From IMG/VR virus record IMGVR_UViG_3300050821_003379, positions 1-52,732 of that record: 52,732 bases of DNA; one strand, given 5' to 3'. Every line of letters begins with the position of its first letter. Positions within the stretch are counted from its first letter, which is position 1. Positions 38,570 to 46,740 of this stretch are shown in pieces. A model generated the notes under the pieces. It had not been told where the DNA came from. It was given only the letters and a program-made list of their open reading frames with translations, and did no database searches. Made by a program: the position numbers and the translations under genes. This stretch comes from a virus.

Positions 38570-39384
38570 AGACCCCACTTATTTTTTACGTATGTTATTG
38601 CATTGTTGAGGTCTGTCGCCGATGAGGAACCCGTAATCGCGAATATCTCGCAGTAAGAGACTTCGGCCGAATTCGAGCCGCCCTTTCCGCCGATCAGAAC
38701 GCCATTTGAAATGCCCCCGGTGCCAATTGTTCCGCCGCTGGCATTAGTTGCATTCAAACCAGACTCAGAAGAAGCACCATTATATATTCCATATTGATAA
38801 TACCCAGTATTGATGCTTACTACCGCCCCAGATACCAAATTGGCAGTCCCGGCATAGATTGACGTGTTGTCTGAAATATCGCTACGCCGCGTGAACATGA
38901 CCGGGCGCGGGTCACTGCCGTTAACATCATCGAAAACAATAGCAAAACCATTTTGAGCATTGCCTGTTGTTTTGTACACATACATTAAAATAAACGGCTG
39001 CGACATGGCGAAAGCACCAGTCGCCATATTCTTATTGGCAATCTGATTACTGAGCAGACACGGCAAACTGTTCAAAGTGCCCGTTGTGTAGACAAATTCG
39101 TTGCCTACAGTGGCCTGCGTTGCATTTCTGCCATTACCGGAGAGATCGTTCCATTGGCTGACGTTGTTGGAGCCGTCCTTCGTAATCGATCCGGCGTTAT
39201 TGGCATCGAACCAGAATGATGTTGCGACGCTGGCTGGCGTCCACGAGGCGCTTACATGAAAGCGCCCCCCTGCGCCCGTCAAAGGAACGCTTTGCTGCGC
39301 AAAGGCGCCGAGCCCTATAAGCCATAGAGCGGCAAGCGCACTCAAGGCGCGGAGACTGAGACAATTGAAAAATGACCGCATCAT
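38566..39384 (-). CDS. Secreted LamG/lectin-like protein
   Basis: 272 aa. Signal peptide MMRSFFNCLSLRALSALAAL then GLGAFAQQ. The motif FWFDANNAGSITKDGSNNVS followed by QWNDLSGNGRNATQ is characteristic of concanavalin/LamG-type domains in phage and secreted proteins. Probably a carbohydrate-binding surface module. ATGA overlaps join it to both neighbours; the start at 39384 is set by this overlap. Confidence 0.65.
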   Translation of the reverse strand: MMRSFFNCLSLRALSALAALWLIGLGAFAQQSVPLTGAGGRFHVSASWTPASVATSFWFDANNAGSITKDGSNNVSQWNDLSGNGRNATQATVGNEFVYTTGTLNSLPCLLSNQIANKNMATGAFAMSQPFILMYVYKTTGNAQNGFAIVFDDVNGSDPRPVMFTRRSDISDNTSIYAGTANLVSGAVVSINTGYYQYGIYNGASSESGLNATNASGGTIGTGGISNGVLIGGKGGSNSAEVSYCEIFAITGSSSATDLNNAITYVKNKWGL

Positions 39385-40496
39385 AGGATTGTGTACCAGA
39401 TTTCGGCCTGATGGGAATTGCCGGCGCTCGCATGGATGCAGATATAATTGCCGTTGGTGGACGTGATTAAGCCCGTCCAAAATGCCGCCTGCGTTCCAAT
39501 CTTGTCGTTGGCGAGGAGTTGCCAAACTGGCGTCAACGTCGCTGGCGCGTTCGTGCAGTTGGTGACCGTGTCTTCAGAGAGATCGAGATTTGTCGCCGTG
39601 CCGCCAGTTCCCAATATGTAGCCGCAGACGTATATTTTGCGGCTAGCAACGCCCGGTACCAACGTCACATAGCCGGTCGTGGTCGCGTCGAATTTAGCAT
39701 GACTATCGCAGGTGATGAGCCCCTTGAGCTGGCCGCCGGTGGCTCCGCTGGCGTTGCCGCCAAGATAGACAGCGGCAGAAGGCGGCGCGCTGCCCGTCGC
39801 CGAACCGACGTTGCCAATGAGATTGGTCCCCGCCGGAATTGACGACGCTATGAGATTTTCCAGATGCGCGGTTCGTGCTTCCAGCGTGCACGTCGAGCCG
39901 CCGCCAGCGCAGGCCGCATCTGTGGTTGCCCCGAGCGCGACATCTGCGCCGTTCACAATCTGGCCTGCCGCAACACTGGTGGGTTGGGTCGTGCCCGAAC
40001 CATTGACCGTCACGGTGCCGTTTATGATGGCTGATGTGAGCAGCAATCCGGCATTTGTGCATTGGATCGGCGAACCACTGCCGCTGCTGATTGTCGTCGG
40101 CGTGGTGTTGAATTGGCAGCCGGTCTGGAGCCAATTTGCGGGGGCAGTGACATTCTGCCCGATCGCATCAAGCACACCGCCAGCATTGCCGACCGTGCGC
40201 GAGGCGCTGACCGTTGATACCGTCGTGACTGTCGTGATATTGCCGCTGACTGGTTGCGTCACCGCCGAACCATCGACCTTGAGTGCATTGCCGGCGGTCA
40301 CCGTCACCTTATTCGCCGCGTTGGAGCCGTCCACAATAGCGACGTTGCCGTAGCAATTGGTCGCGGCATCAAGCGTGACGCCGAAGGTTCTTGATGTTCC
40401 TCCGGCATCGTTGCCTGTCATAGGCGAGACGCAAGCGGCGAAAGCACTCGCCGAAGTAAGGCAAAGTGCCGCTATGACGAAAAGCAAACGTTTCAT
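39381..40496 (-). CDS. Secreted fibre-like protein
   Basis: 371 aa. Signal peptide (MKRLLFVIAALCLTSASAFA, cleavage AFA-A). The body is Thr/Asn/Gly-rich beta repeats (NVAIVDGSNAANKVTVTAGN; INGTVTVNGSGTTQPTSVAA) with scattered Cys pairs suited to the periplasm or outside. The C-terminal domain ends HQAEIWYTIL, like decorated virion surface proteins. Family not further identified. Confidence 0.65.
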   Translation of the reverse strand: MKRLLFVIAALCLTSASAFAACVSPMTGNDAGGTSRTFGVTLDAATNCYGNVAIVDGSNAANKVTVTAGNALKVDGSAVTQPVSGNITTVTTVSTVSASRTVGNAGGVLDAIGQNVTAPANWLQTGCQFNTTPTTISSGSGSPIQCTNAGLLLTSAIINGTVTVNGSGTTQPTSVAAGQIVNGADVALGATTDAACAGGGSTCTLEARTAHLENLIASSIPAGTNLIGNVGSATGSAPPSAAVYLGGNASGATGGQLKGLITCDSHAKFDATTTGYVTLVPGVASRKIYVCGYILGTGGTATNLDLSEDTVTNCTNAPATLTPVWQLLANDKIGTQAAFWTGLITSTNGNYICIHASAGNSHQAEIWYTIL

Positions 40497-40741
40497 TCTG
40501 GCGTATCCTTCTTCGTCAGCTTATTAAGCTCTGCCTTCGTTGCGTCGAGTTCTTTGCGCAAAGCCATGAATTGTTCCTGAACTGTCGTCAGATCGCCCTG
40601 ACAAAGAGCAACGCCGTCGAGAGCGTTATTTCTCTGCTCAATCACAAACGGCAGTGCGGCTCGCTGCCGCTGCGTTGCGTCGGGTGCCTGCGCAAAAGCA
40701 GACGTCGAAATCAAAGCAAGACACAGTGTCAATCGGATCAT
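40493..40741 (-). CDS. Small secreted coiled-coil protein
   Basis: 82 aa. Signal peptide MIRLTLCLALISTSAFA-QAP, then a helical coiled coil (VQEQFMALRKELDATKAELN). Reminiscent in layout of o-spanin or periplasmic accessory proteins, but it lacks a lipobox. ATGA overlaps both neighbours. Confidence 0.55.
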   Translation of the reverse strand: MIRLTLCLALISTSAFAQAPDATQRQRAALPFVIEQRNNALDGVALCQGDLTTVQEQFMALRKELDATKAELNKLTKKDTPE

Positions 40742-41004
40742 GGAATTACCCCGTCAAGGTAAAATGGGATATTGCAGCCGGTCGCAAGCGACAGATCGAA
40801 CGCGCCTGCGGTGCACGCCGGGCCACCACCGCCACCACCCGGATTGAGGGCGCTGCCGATCGGCGGTATTTGTGCGCCTTCTTGCGGGAACTGGCTTTGA
40901 TTCGGGTCGGGAATGCCCCCAGGCCCGGTCGGTAACTGACTTTGCTGTGCAGGCACGCTTGTACACAGCAGCGCCAACGCCAATACGATTGCCAGTCTTT
41001 TCAC
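40738..41004 (-). CDS. Small secreted Pro/Gly-rich protein
   Basis: 88 aa. Signal peptide (MKRLAIVLALALLCTSVPAQ) with a possible lipobox-like LLCTS, then a disordered Pro/Gln/Gly segment (GSALNPGGGGGGPACTAG) and CNIPFYLDGVIP at the end. First gene of the secreted-protein cluster after the head genes. Function unknown. Confidence 0.55.
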   Translation of the reverse strand: MKRLAIVLALALLCTSVPAQQSQLPTGPGGIPDPNQSQFPQEGAQIPPIGSALNPGGGGGGPACTAGAFDLSLATGCNIPFYLDGVIP

Positions 41005-41045
41005 GGCCGCGCAGCCCCCGCGAATCAGTTGGTCGCCAGTATACC

Positions 41046-41222
41046 TCAGAAGACGCTGCCGCTCGTCCCCTTTTTCTGCGATGGGTTCTGCGCTTCTAAG
41101 AGCTGTGCTTTCGCTCTATGGATGCTCCCCTTTGCGTTGTGCATGTCGGCGATCCGGTGGTGATCGGCCGCCGTCATCGCCTTGCCGGCCTTTTTGGCGG
41201 GCTTGCTTGGTTTCTTTGCCAT
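41046..41222 (-). CDS. Small basic protein
   Basis: 58 aa, beginning MAKKPSKPAKKAGKAMTAAD and ending KGTSGSVF. Lys/Ala/Pro-rich N-terminus and a helical centre (HHRIADMHNAKGSIHRAKAQ). It fills the gap between the 180-aa gene and the secreted cluster. Leader GAAGG lies 11 bases upstream, weak. Possibly DNA- or virion-associated. Confidence 0.55.
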   Translation of the reverse strand: MAKKPSKPAKKAGKAMTAADHHRIADMHNAKGSIHRAKAQLLEAQNPSQKKGTSGSVF

Positions 41223-41248
41223 GGGCTGAATTGCCTTCCCTATGTTGG

Positions 41249-41791
41249 CTAGACGCGGATGCGGAAACCCCAGCCGGTAAAGTTGCCGAACGTACCGTCT
41301 TTCTTGTCCACTCGGCTTGTGTATTTGCCGTCAAGTTCTTTGTTGCTAGGGTCCATGCCGGCATAGATGCTGCTTAGTTTTGCGCGGTGCTGCCGGGTGA
41401 CATGTTCGCCGATTTTCTTGCTGCGGGCGAACAGAAGCGGACGGAATGCCTTCCCCGTCTTGTCCACTCCGGCGTGGAGGCCGTCGAATAGCGCCACCAA
41501 CTTTTCATCGGTGACCTGTCGCCAACCTTTGTTGCTCGCGTCTACGATTTCCGCCGGAATGCTGTTGATGATGCGAAATTCCCATTCCGGGTATTTTTCA
41601 CGATTGGGAATGAACAGCTTTAACGGCCGGTCGAGCACAAGCTGTTTTATGATGCTTTCAACGTCTTGCGGTTCTGAGAATGGCGATAGAGCGGCAGCCG
41701 CGTCGGGGATGCCAGGCGCCTCCGGCATGCGGGGCGGCGGATTTGGCATCAAGTTCGGTGCAAGCCCAACACTTTGAAAAGGCGATTCCAT
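41249..41791 (-). CDS. Hypothetical head-region protein
   Basis: 180 aa. Pro-rich N-terminus (MPNPPPRMPEAPGIPDA), then a folded part (LKLFIPNREKYPEWEFRIIN; GLHAGVDKTGKAFRPLLFAR) ending TGWGFRIRV. AAAGGAAATAACC precedes the ATG. Located after the scaffold-like gene; it may be a minor head protein. Family not recognised. Confidence 0.6.
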   Translation of the reverse strand: MESPFQSVGLAPNLMPNPPPRMPEAPGIPDAAAALSPFSEPQDVESIIKQLVLDRPLKLFIPNREKYPEWEFRIINSIPAEIVDASNKGWRQVTDEKLVALFDGLHAGVDKTGKAFRPLLFARSKKIGEHVTRQHRAKLSSIYAGMDPSNKELDGKYTSRVDKKDGTFGNFTGWGFRIRV

Positions 41792-41793
41792 GG

Positions 41794-42480
41794 TTATTTC
41801 CTTTGCTTACCGCGCTGCGCAGCAGCGTAGTGGCTTTCTAGTGCACGAGTTTCGAAAGCCTTCCGTTGGTCTTCTGTCGTCCGTGCGCCTAATAGTTTGG
41901 TCATGGTGCGCCGGATTTCCGCCTGTACGGCTGGCGGTGCGTCACTCATTTTCTTCCAAGGGCCGGAAGCACGGCGGGGGCGCGAGCCATTGGCGTCATT
42001 TTCGCCGGGTCCGTCCGTCTTCTTGCGAGGTTTGCCGGGCTTGTCTTTTCCTTCATCCTCTTTGCCCTCGCCTTCCCCGTCACCTTCTCCGTCTTCCCCT
42101 TCGCCCTCGCCTTCCCCGTCACCTTCTCCGTCCTTCGGAGGAGTTTCAGACGCAGGCTTGAAATCTTCCGCCACGGCGTCGGCGACCGCCTTGGCGAAGG
42201 CTTCCGCGGTAGAGAATTTCCGCGGGTCCAGGTCTTTGCCGTACTGCATTGCTTTGGCGGATTTGCGCGGATCGACGCCAAACCAAGGGAGCTTGTTCAG
42301 TTCTGCACGGATTTCAGCGTCTCCGTACGGGGGCGCTTTGGGCGCCGTCTGCAGTTCAAGATCGCTCATTTCCTTTGCGATCTTCTTCGCGGCTTCTTGG
42401 TCCCCATCCACAACGGCTTGGGCAAGTTTGGCCTCCAGGCCGCTGCGGGCCGTCTGCCGCAGCATCATGTTAAGGTCCAT
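41794..42480 (-). CDS. Acidic scaffold-like protein
   Basis: 228 aa. Helical N-terminal part, an extreme acidic centre of Gly/Glu/Asp repeats (GEGDGEGEGEGEDGEGDGEG), then Lys-rich and helical C-terminal parts (VQAEIRRTMTKLLGARTTED). Charge-segregated helical proteins next to portal genes are commonly scaffolding proteins; this is inference. The repeats arise from tandem ~18-nt units that may vary in number. AAAGGTGG precedes the ATG. Confidence 0.55.
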   Translation of the reverse strand: MDLNMMLRQTARSGLEAKLAQAVVDGDQEAAKKIAKEMSDLELQTAPKAPPYGDAEIRAELNKLPWFGVDPRKSAKAMQYGKDLDPRKFSTAEAFAKAVADAVAEDFKPASETPPKDGEGDGEGEGEGEDGEGDGEGEGKEDEGKDKPGKPRKKTDGPGENDANGSRPRRASGPWKKMSDAPPAVQAEIRRTMTKLLGARTTEDQRKAFETRALESHYAAAQRGKQRK

Positions 42481-42482
42481 AG

Positions 42483-42935
42483 CTACGCCACCTTTTCTTT
42501 GGTGTTGTGGAATTCAAACGCCGCAACACCATCGTCAGCTTCGTATTCCCACTCACATGTGGGGTTCCAGTCTTTGGCGGAAATGATGCCGATCACATCG
42601 TTAAAGCTGGAGACGTAGCGATAACCGTTGGTGGCCATGAGCTTGCCGCCCTGAATCATCGTGCCGGCGAACGGCCGAAATAGAACCCAATCGCCGATCT
42701 TTGCGTCATGGGCTGCAAAGCCGTCTTCGCCTTTCCGGTACTGGAATGCGAGCGGCCCCATGGCGACTATGCGGCCGGCCATGACATTGTGCTGCATCAT
42801 GTCGCGCGTAATGTCGGGCGTCAGGATGCTGCCAATTTTGGACGGCGGAAGGGGAATACGTACGATAACCATATCGCGGGTCGGCTGTACGTGCTCATGC
42901 GGAATTTGGAACGAATGAACGCCTACGTTGCTCAT
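42483..42935 (-). CDS. GroES-like co-chaperonin fold protein
   Basis: 150 aa. PTRDMVIVRIPLPPSKIGSI, then LTPD, GRIVAMGPL, and IGDWVLFRPFAGTMI follow the strand and loop order of Cpn10/GroES, with the mobile loop replaced by ILTPDITRDMMQHNV. The C-terminal ~40 residues are an extension. Position between portal and scaffold-like genes suggests help in capsid protein folding, like T4 gp31. GGAGACCTT precedes the ATG. Confidence 0.7.
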   Translation of the reverse strand: MSNVGVHSFQIPHEHVQPTRDMVIVRIPLPPSKIGSILTPDITRDMMQHNVMAGRIVAMGPLAFQYRKGEDGFAAHDAKIGDWVLFRPFAGTMIQGGKLMATNGYRYVSSFNDVIGIISAKDWNPTCEWEYEADDGVAAFEFHNTKEKVA

Positions 42936-42949
42936 AAGGTCTCCGATTG

Positions 42950-43168
42950 TTAGGGCGTCCCCTTAAGGATTTCTCTCAGCTTCTCGGGGGACTGTTTCAG
43001 AAGCGTGGCGATTTCATTGAAGGCCGCCGCCCGGCCCTGGGCTGTTGGGCTCACCGGCTCCCCCGCCAAGAATATCGCTGTTACCGCCCGCACCCGGCGG
43101 TGTAGGTAGTCCTGTAGGGCTTTGGTTTGAGGACTGTTGATCCATTCCGTCAACGGCGCGTCCTGCAT
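42950..43168 (-). CDS. Small helical protein overlapping the portal gene
   Basis: 72 aa: begins MQDAPLTEWINSPQTKALQD, includes AAFNEIATLLKQSPEKLREI. GGGGAGGCGACAA directly precedes the ATG, an excellent Shine-Dalgarno, although the first 155 bases overlap the portal 3' end in another frame. The portal C-terminus there is low-complexity Gly/Pro/Ser, which tolerates such overlap. Probably a head-assembly factor. Confidence 0.65.
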   Translation of the reverse strand: MQDAPLTEWINSPQTKALQDYLHRRVRAVTAIFLAGEPVSPTAQGRAAAFNEIATLLKQSPEKLREILKGTP

Positions 43169-44963
43169 TTGTCGCCTCCCCGATCATCTCATTTACGGCG
43201 TGCTCTAGCTGCGCCATCTGTAGCGTGGCCATTTGCGTGTTGACCATGCCGCCGCCCGCTTCCACAAGATTTTTTAGGGCCTGCGTCAACTGTACAGCTA
43301 CGGCGCCAGTCACTTTGATTTTTTCAGTCTGATGCTTCATAATCGCGATGGCGCCCTGTATCTTCTCTTTAGGCGTTGCCTGCGGCGGTTGTGGCGGCAA
43401 TACGAAGCGTTGCCCGTTGGGCACACGCGCAAGGCGGTAGACTTCGGCCACGATTGCCCGTACGTCTACGGCGCCGAGCGGCCCAAATTCCTTGGCAACT
43501 TCCATGTGAAAACCGACAAGCGCGCTACGGTGCATTTCGGTTGCAAGTTGCGGGTCCGCTGTCACAGCGACGGCGTTTGAGTCAGCACTGCGGAGCGCAT
43601 CCGGCAGCATATCGTATGCCTTCGCCATATTCACGAACTGACGGAATTCTTGCGTCATGGATGTGACTAGCCGGCGGTGTACGGCCGACTGAACTTGCGC
43701 GCCGTTATCGAGCACACCGCGCGCCATGGTAGCCGTCATCGATGCGGGCGCATTTTCCAGCAGGTTCAACGTACCGGCCAGGCGATCACCCAGCGTCATG
43801 ATTTTATCCAGCACCTGTACGGAACCGGCGGACACCGTTTTCGACGGAAACATTGACAGGACTTTTTCAAGTGGCACGCCATCTGTAGGAATGGTAGTGA
43901 TGCGATTATTTTTGACCTCAATCTTATCGGGCAGTCCCACACCACTGCCACCCATCACGCCGCCGTTTTCACTTTCTGTTTTTGCCGTATCGCTGATCGA
44001 CGCAAGCAAACGATCTGCGGAATTCTCAATGCGTGCAAGCAACTTGCCGAAGCCCATCGGCATGAAACCGCCGTCAGGGTCGGGCAGGAATTTGTACGGA
44101 TAGAATCGGATGATCGGATTAAAATAAAGCGTGTCCGGCGTGTTCGTGACGGTCTTTGCCGTCCATCGCGGTTCGATCTTGACAACCTCGGGTTTGTCGT
44201 CCCGCGAGATCGTGACTGTCCACGGCTCGTCAATTTCGTCCCCGTCAAGATCGAGCCATGCATCACATTCGTAAAAATTCTTCGGCGCCTGCGGGTCTGC
44301 TTCGTCAAAATCAGGCTCGTAGTCTATCCAGTGCTTGCGTTCGATCGACCGCCTGATTTCGTACGGGTAGCGCGTGAACTGATCTGTGATCCGCGGTGCG
44401 CGTTCGATGTTACGAAGATGCTTGACATTCAAAATGACATCTTTGCATGTACGGAATGAAGTATGAAAAGATTTTTCTTCGCGATTGACCGTACGTTTGC
44501 GCCACGCGAGCCCGGTCACCGACATATGAACAATCAGCGGATCGGTGTCCGTAATCCAATTCGGGTCTTCCGTACGGAGTTGACTGGATACCCATGCCGC
44601 CACGCCCTCGCCGCCGGGCTCACTCGCTTTCGCAAGATCGGGTTCCCCGAGAAGTGCATCCGTGGCGCGGGCCGAAAACTGAATGACGGCTGTTAGCGTT
44701 ATCTCGGTTGCCGGCGCATCTTCTTCGTTTGTACCCTCTTGCTCACGGTTCTGCGGCATGGCGTCGTTGCCTTCCGCGGTCACCGTATTCAAGTAGCCTT
44801 CGGCGTTCGCGATCCAATCGGACATTGATTGTTCGTCGATACCGATTAGCGATATCAGTTCTTCGGCGATCAATTGGCGTTCAGCTTTGTCGAGTTCTTC
44901 AGCTAAATTCCCAAATTTTTCGGGCTTGCTAACATCAAAATTAATCGTCGGAAGGTCGCGCAT
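43014..44963 (-). CDS. Portal protein
   Basis: 649 aa, the size and character of podovirus portals. Acidic helical N-terminus (SDWIANAEGYLNTVTAEGND), wing/stem region with ITLTAVIQFSARATDALLGE, YPYKFLPDPDGGF, and a helical stretch LGDRLAGTLNLLENAPASMT near the crown; low-complexity Gly/Pro C-terminus. It forms the dodecameric vertex for packaging by the terminase. It is transcribed divergently from the capsid gene. There is no clear Shine-Dalgarno and the predicted transcription start is next to the ATG. Confidence 0.85.
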   Translation of the reverse strand: MRDLPTINFDVSKPEKFGNLAEELDKAERQLIAEELISLIGIDEQSMSDWIANAEGYLNTVTAEGNDAMPQNREQEGTNEEDAPATEITLTAVIQFSARATDALLGEPDLAKASEPGGEGVAAWVSSQLRTEDPNWITDTDPLIVHMSVTGLAWRKRTVNREEKSFHTSFRTCKDVILNVKHLRNIERAPRITDQFTRYPYEIRRSIERKHWIDYEPDFDEADPQAPKNFYECDAWLDLDGDEIDEPWTVTISRDDKPEVVKIEPRWTAKTVTNTPDTLYFNPIIRFYPYKFLPDPDGGFMPMGFGKLLARIENSADRLLASISDTAKTESENGGVMGGSGVGLPDKIEVKNNRITTIPTDGVPLEKVLSMFPSKTVSAGSVQVLDKIMTLGDRLAGTLNLLENAPASMTATMARGVLDNGAQVQSAVHRRLVTSMTQEFRQFVNMAKAYDMLPDALRSADSNAVAVTADPQLATEMHRSALVGFHMEVAKEFGPLGAVDVRAIVAEVYRLARVPNGQRFVLPPQPPQATPKEKIQGAIAIMKHQTEKIKVTGAVAVQLTQALKNLVEAGGGMVNTQMATLQMAQLEHAVNEMIGEATNAGRAVDGMDQQSSNQSPTGLPTPPGAGGNSDILGGGAGEPNSPGPGGGLQ

Positions 44964-44965
44964 GG

Positions 44966-44998
44966 CGTGTCATACATCCGGTCTTTAGAGGGTGTCAA
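44966..44998 (-). promoter_or_regulatory. Portal promoter with candidate operator; possible leaderless mRNA
   Basis: On the minus strand, TTGACA (44993-44998), 18 bases, TATGAC (44969-44974). The element GTGTCATACATC overlaps the -10 on the plus strand (44966-44978). Transcription would begin within a few bases of the ATG at 44963. The intervening ~95 bases to the capsid GTG hold a divergent promoter candidate (TTGTCT...CATAAG, around 45021-45055). Confidence 0.5.
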
Positions 44999-45092
44999 CA
45001 AGCATTCTTAAGGACTGTGTATTGTCTTTTGAATCGGGTAACCTGCATAAGTGATTCGGGGCCGATAGGCCATCTATGGGGAGAACGCAACC

Positions 45093-46025
45093 GTGCAAGT
45101 CATCGATCGCAGTTTGCAAGCTTCGCAATATTGGCCCGGCTTGTACGCCTTGTTTGGCATGGACTACGAACGGCTTATGCCGATCTATCCGCAGTTCTTC
45201 GATGCCAAGCCCTCGGAAAAGGCCTTCGAAGAATTCATGACGGAGCGCGCCGGCCTGGGCCTCGCCGTTCAGCAACCGGAATTGGAGCCCGTACAGTTCG
45301 ACGTGCCGAATGAGGGCTACCGTACACAGGTCACCCATGCTTCGTATGGACTGGCCGTTGCGATTTCCCGCGAAGCGAAGGACGACAATCTGTACGAAGA
45401 CGTTGGCGCCCGGATGATGAAGGAACTTGCCTTCTCGGCGCGTCAAACGGAGGAATACATCGCCCACGCGCCGCTGCAAGTCGCCGTAGATGCCGTCAAC
45501 GGCGTGCGGGCAGACGGAGTGCCGCTTGGCTCTGCCGCGCATCCGACCGCCGTCGGCGCGCAGTCGAATCTGCTGATCGCCGCCAACGTGTCGGAACTGG
45601 CATTCGAAAACGCGATCATTCAAATTTCGTACACGCGCAACGGCCGCGGTTTCGTCATCAACGTGCTGCCGCGACGTGTCATCCTGTCGCCGGAAAGCGG
45701 TCCGGAAACACGGCGTATTCTCGGATCGCCGTTGCAGTGGAACGCCCAAACCAACAATATCAACGTCCTCCGCGCCACGAACGCACTGCCGGAAGTGATC
45801 GAAACGCCATATCTTGTGGACAAGGACAACTATTTCATCCAGTCGTCCGAACAGGACAAGGACAACGGCCAGGGTTTCACGTTTTGGGAGCGCTCGGAAC
45901 TGGAAATCCGCGAAGATAGCAATTGGTCGAATCAGGCTTCGTTGATCGCTCTTTGGTTCCGGTGCGCGGCATCCGTTATCGATTGGCGTACGGTCTTCGT
46001 CAGTCCCGGCGCCGATAACGCGTAA
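45093..46025 (+). CDS. Major capsid protein
   Basis: 310 aa, GTG start after GGGGAGAACGCAACC. Sequence features fit a HK97-fold capsid of podovirus type: N-arm, E-loop region (EPVQFDVPNEGYRTQ), long spine helix (ARMMKELAFSARQTEEYIAH), P-domain (LLIAANVSELAFENAI) and ending IDWRTVFVSPGADNA. It is followed by a strong terminator and lies opposite the portal gene, consistent with high separate expression. Confidence 0.85.
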   Translation: MQVIDRSLQASQYWPGLYALFGMDYERLMPIYPQFFDAKPSEKAFEEFMTERAGLGLAVQQPELEPVQFDVPNEGYRTQVTHASYGLAVAISREAKDDNLYEDVGARMMKELAFSARQTEEYIAHAPLQVAVDAVNGVRADGVPLGSAAHPTAVGAQSNLLIAANVSELAFENAIIQISYTRNGRGFVINVLPRRVILSPESGPETRRILGSPLQWNAQTNNINVLRATNALPEVIETPYLVDKDNYFIQSSEQDKDNGQGFTFWERSELEIREDSNWSNQASLIALWFRCAASVIDWRTVFVSPGADNA

Positions 46026-46051
46026 CGCTTTGGTTGGGGCGGGGTGCGACC

Positions 46052-46079
46052 GACGCCCCCGGTGAAAGCCGGGGGCGTC
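46052..46079 (+). terminator. Strong terminator after the capsid gene
   Basis: A perfect 11-bp GC stem (GACGCCCCCGG / CCGGGGGCGTC, 6-base loop) followed by CTTCCTT lies 27 bases after the capsid stop. Confidence 0.8.
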
Positions 46080-46098
46080 CTTCCTTCAGAGGTTGCGC

Positions 46099-46740
46099 AT
46101 GGGCCAGCCCGTCCACACTGTCAAGCCGAAGCTTCGCCCTTACAGCTTTTGGGGCGCATGCTCGCGGTGCGGAACGCGGGTCGCATATAGCACGCTTGCA
46201 CGCGAGAAGCTTACCGGCCTGCTTGTCTGTACGAAGGCATCAGGACGCGCCGTGCGGCCGTGCTGGGACCCGTGGCCTGAGGTTTATGACTTCCAAGTCG
46301 CGCCGGACCTTTCCCTTGACCCGCCGCCCGAGCCGCTACCTGCACGCTGGAACCTAGACGACATTTGGGGCTCCGGGCCGTCGTCGGGAGCCCCGAGCGC
46401 ATTTGCCAACGGACCGGTTACAGCGCCGGACGACGCAACCAGGTTAGCAGCGCTCTTGCAGGCTCCGCCCTATTACAAGCAGGTAGGTAAGACGGCTTCA
46501 TTTGTCGGCGTTCAATCACTCGCGCAGCCGGTGCCCGCCGTAGTCAACGAGCTACAAACCATCGTACCTTCTGACTACGATGGGACATTCATTCCGTCTG
46601 CCTCCGTGCGAACGGTCACGCCGCCAATCGCCGCAACGGAGCTTGCCAACGTACGGCTTTACGATCCTGACAATCCTAACCGTCCTGCAGCTTTCATTCT
46701 TGGGCGTAGCACATTAGGAGGCAGCGATGTTCTTGGGTAG
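46099..46740 (+). CDS. Virion protein with zinc-knuckle
   Basis: 213 aa. CSRCGTRVAYSTLAREKL then LLVCTKASGRAVRPC is a four-Cys zinc site of a type found in small head/tail-region phage proteins. The C-terminal half is Pro/Thr-rich with APPYYKQVGKTASF. AGAGG precedes the ATG at 46099. Overlaps the next gene by 14 bases. Confidence 0.6.
   Translation: MGQPVHTVKPKLRPYSFWGACSRCGTRVAYSTLAREKLTGLLVCTKASGRAVRPCWDPWPEVYDFQVAPDLSLDPPPEPLPARWNLDDIWGSGPSSGAPSAFANGPVTAPDDATRLAALLQAPPYYKQVGKTASFVGVQSLAQPVPAVVNELQTIVPSDYDGTFIPSASVRTVTPPIAATELANVRLYDPDNPNRPAAFILGRSTLGGSDVLG

Noticed and set aside
41897-42586. 229-codon plus-strand frame with Ser-Pro repeats
   Set aside because: It is the complement of the Asp/Gly/Glu repeats of the scaffold-like protein and lacks a leader.
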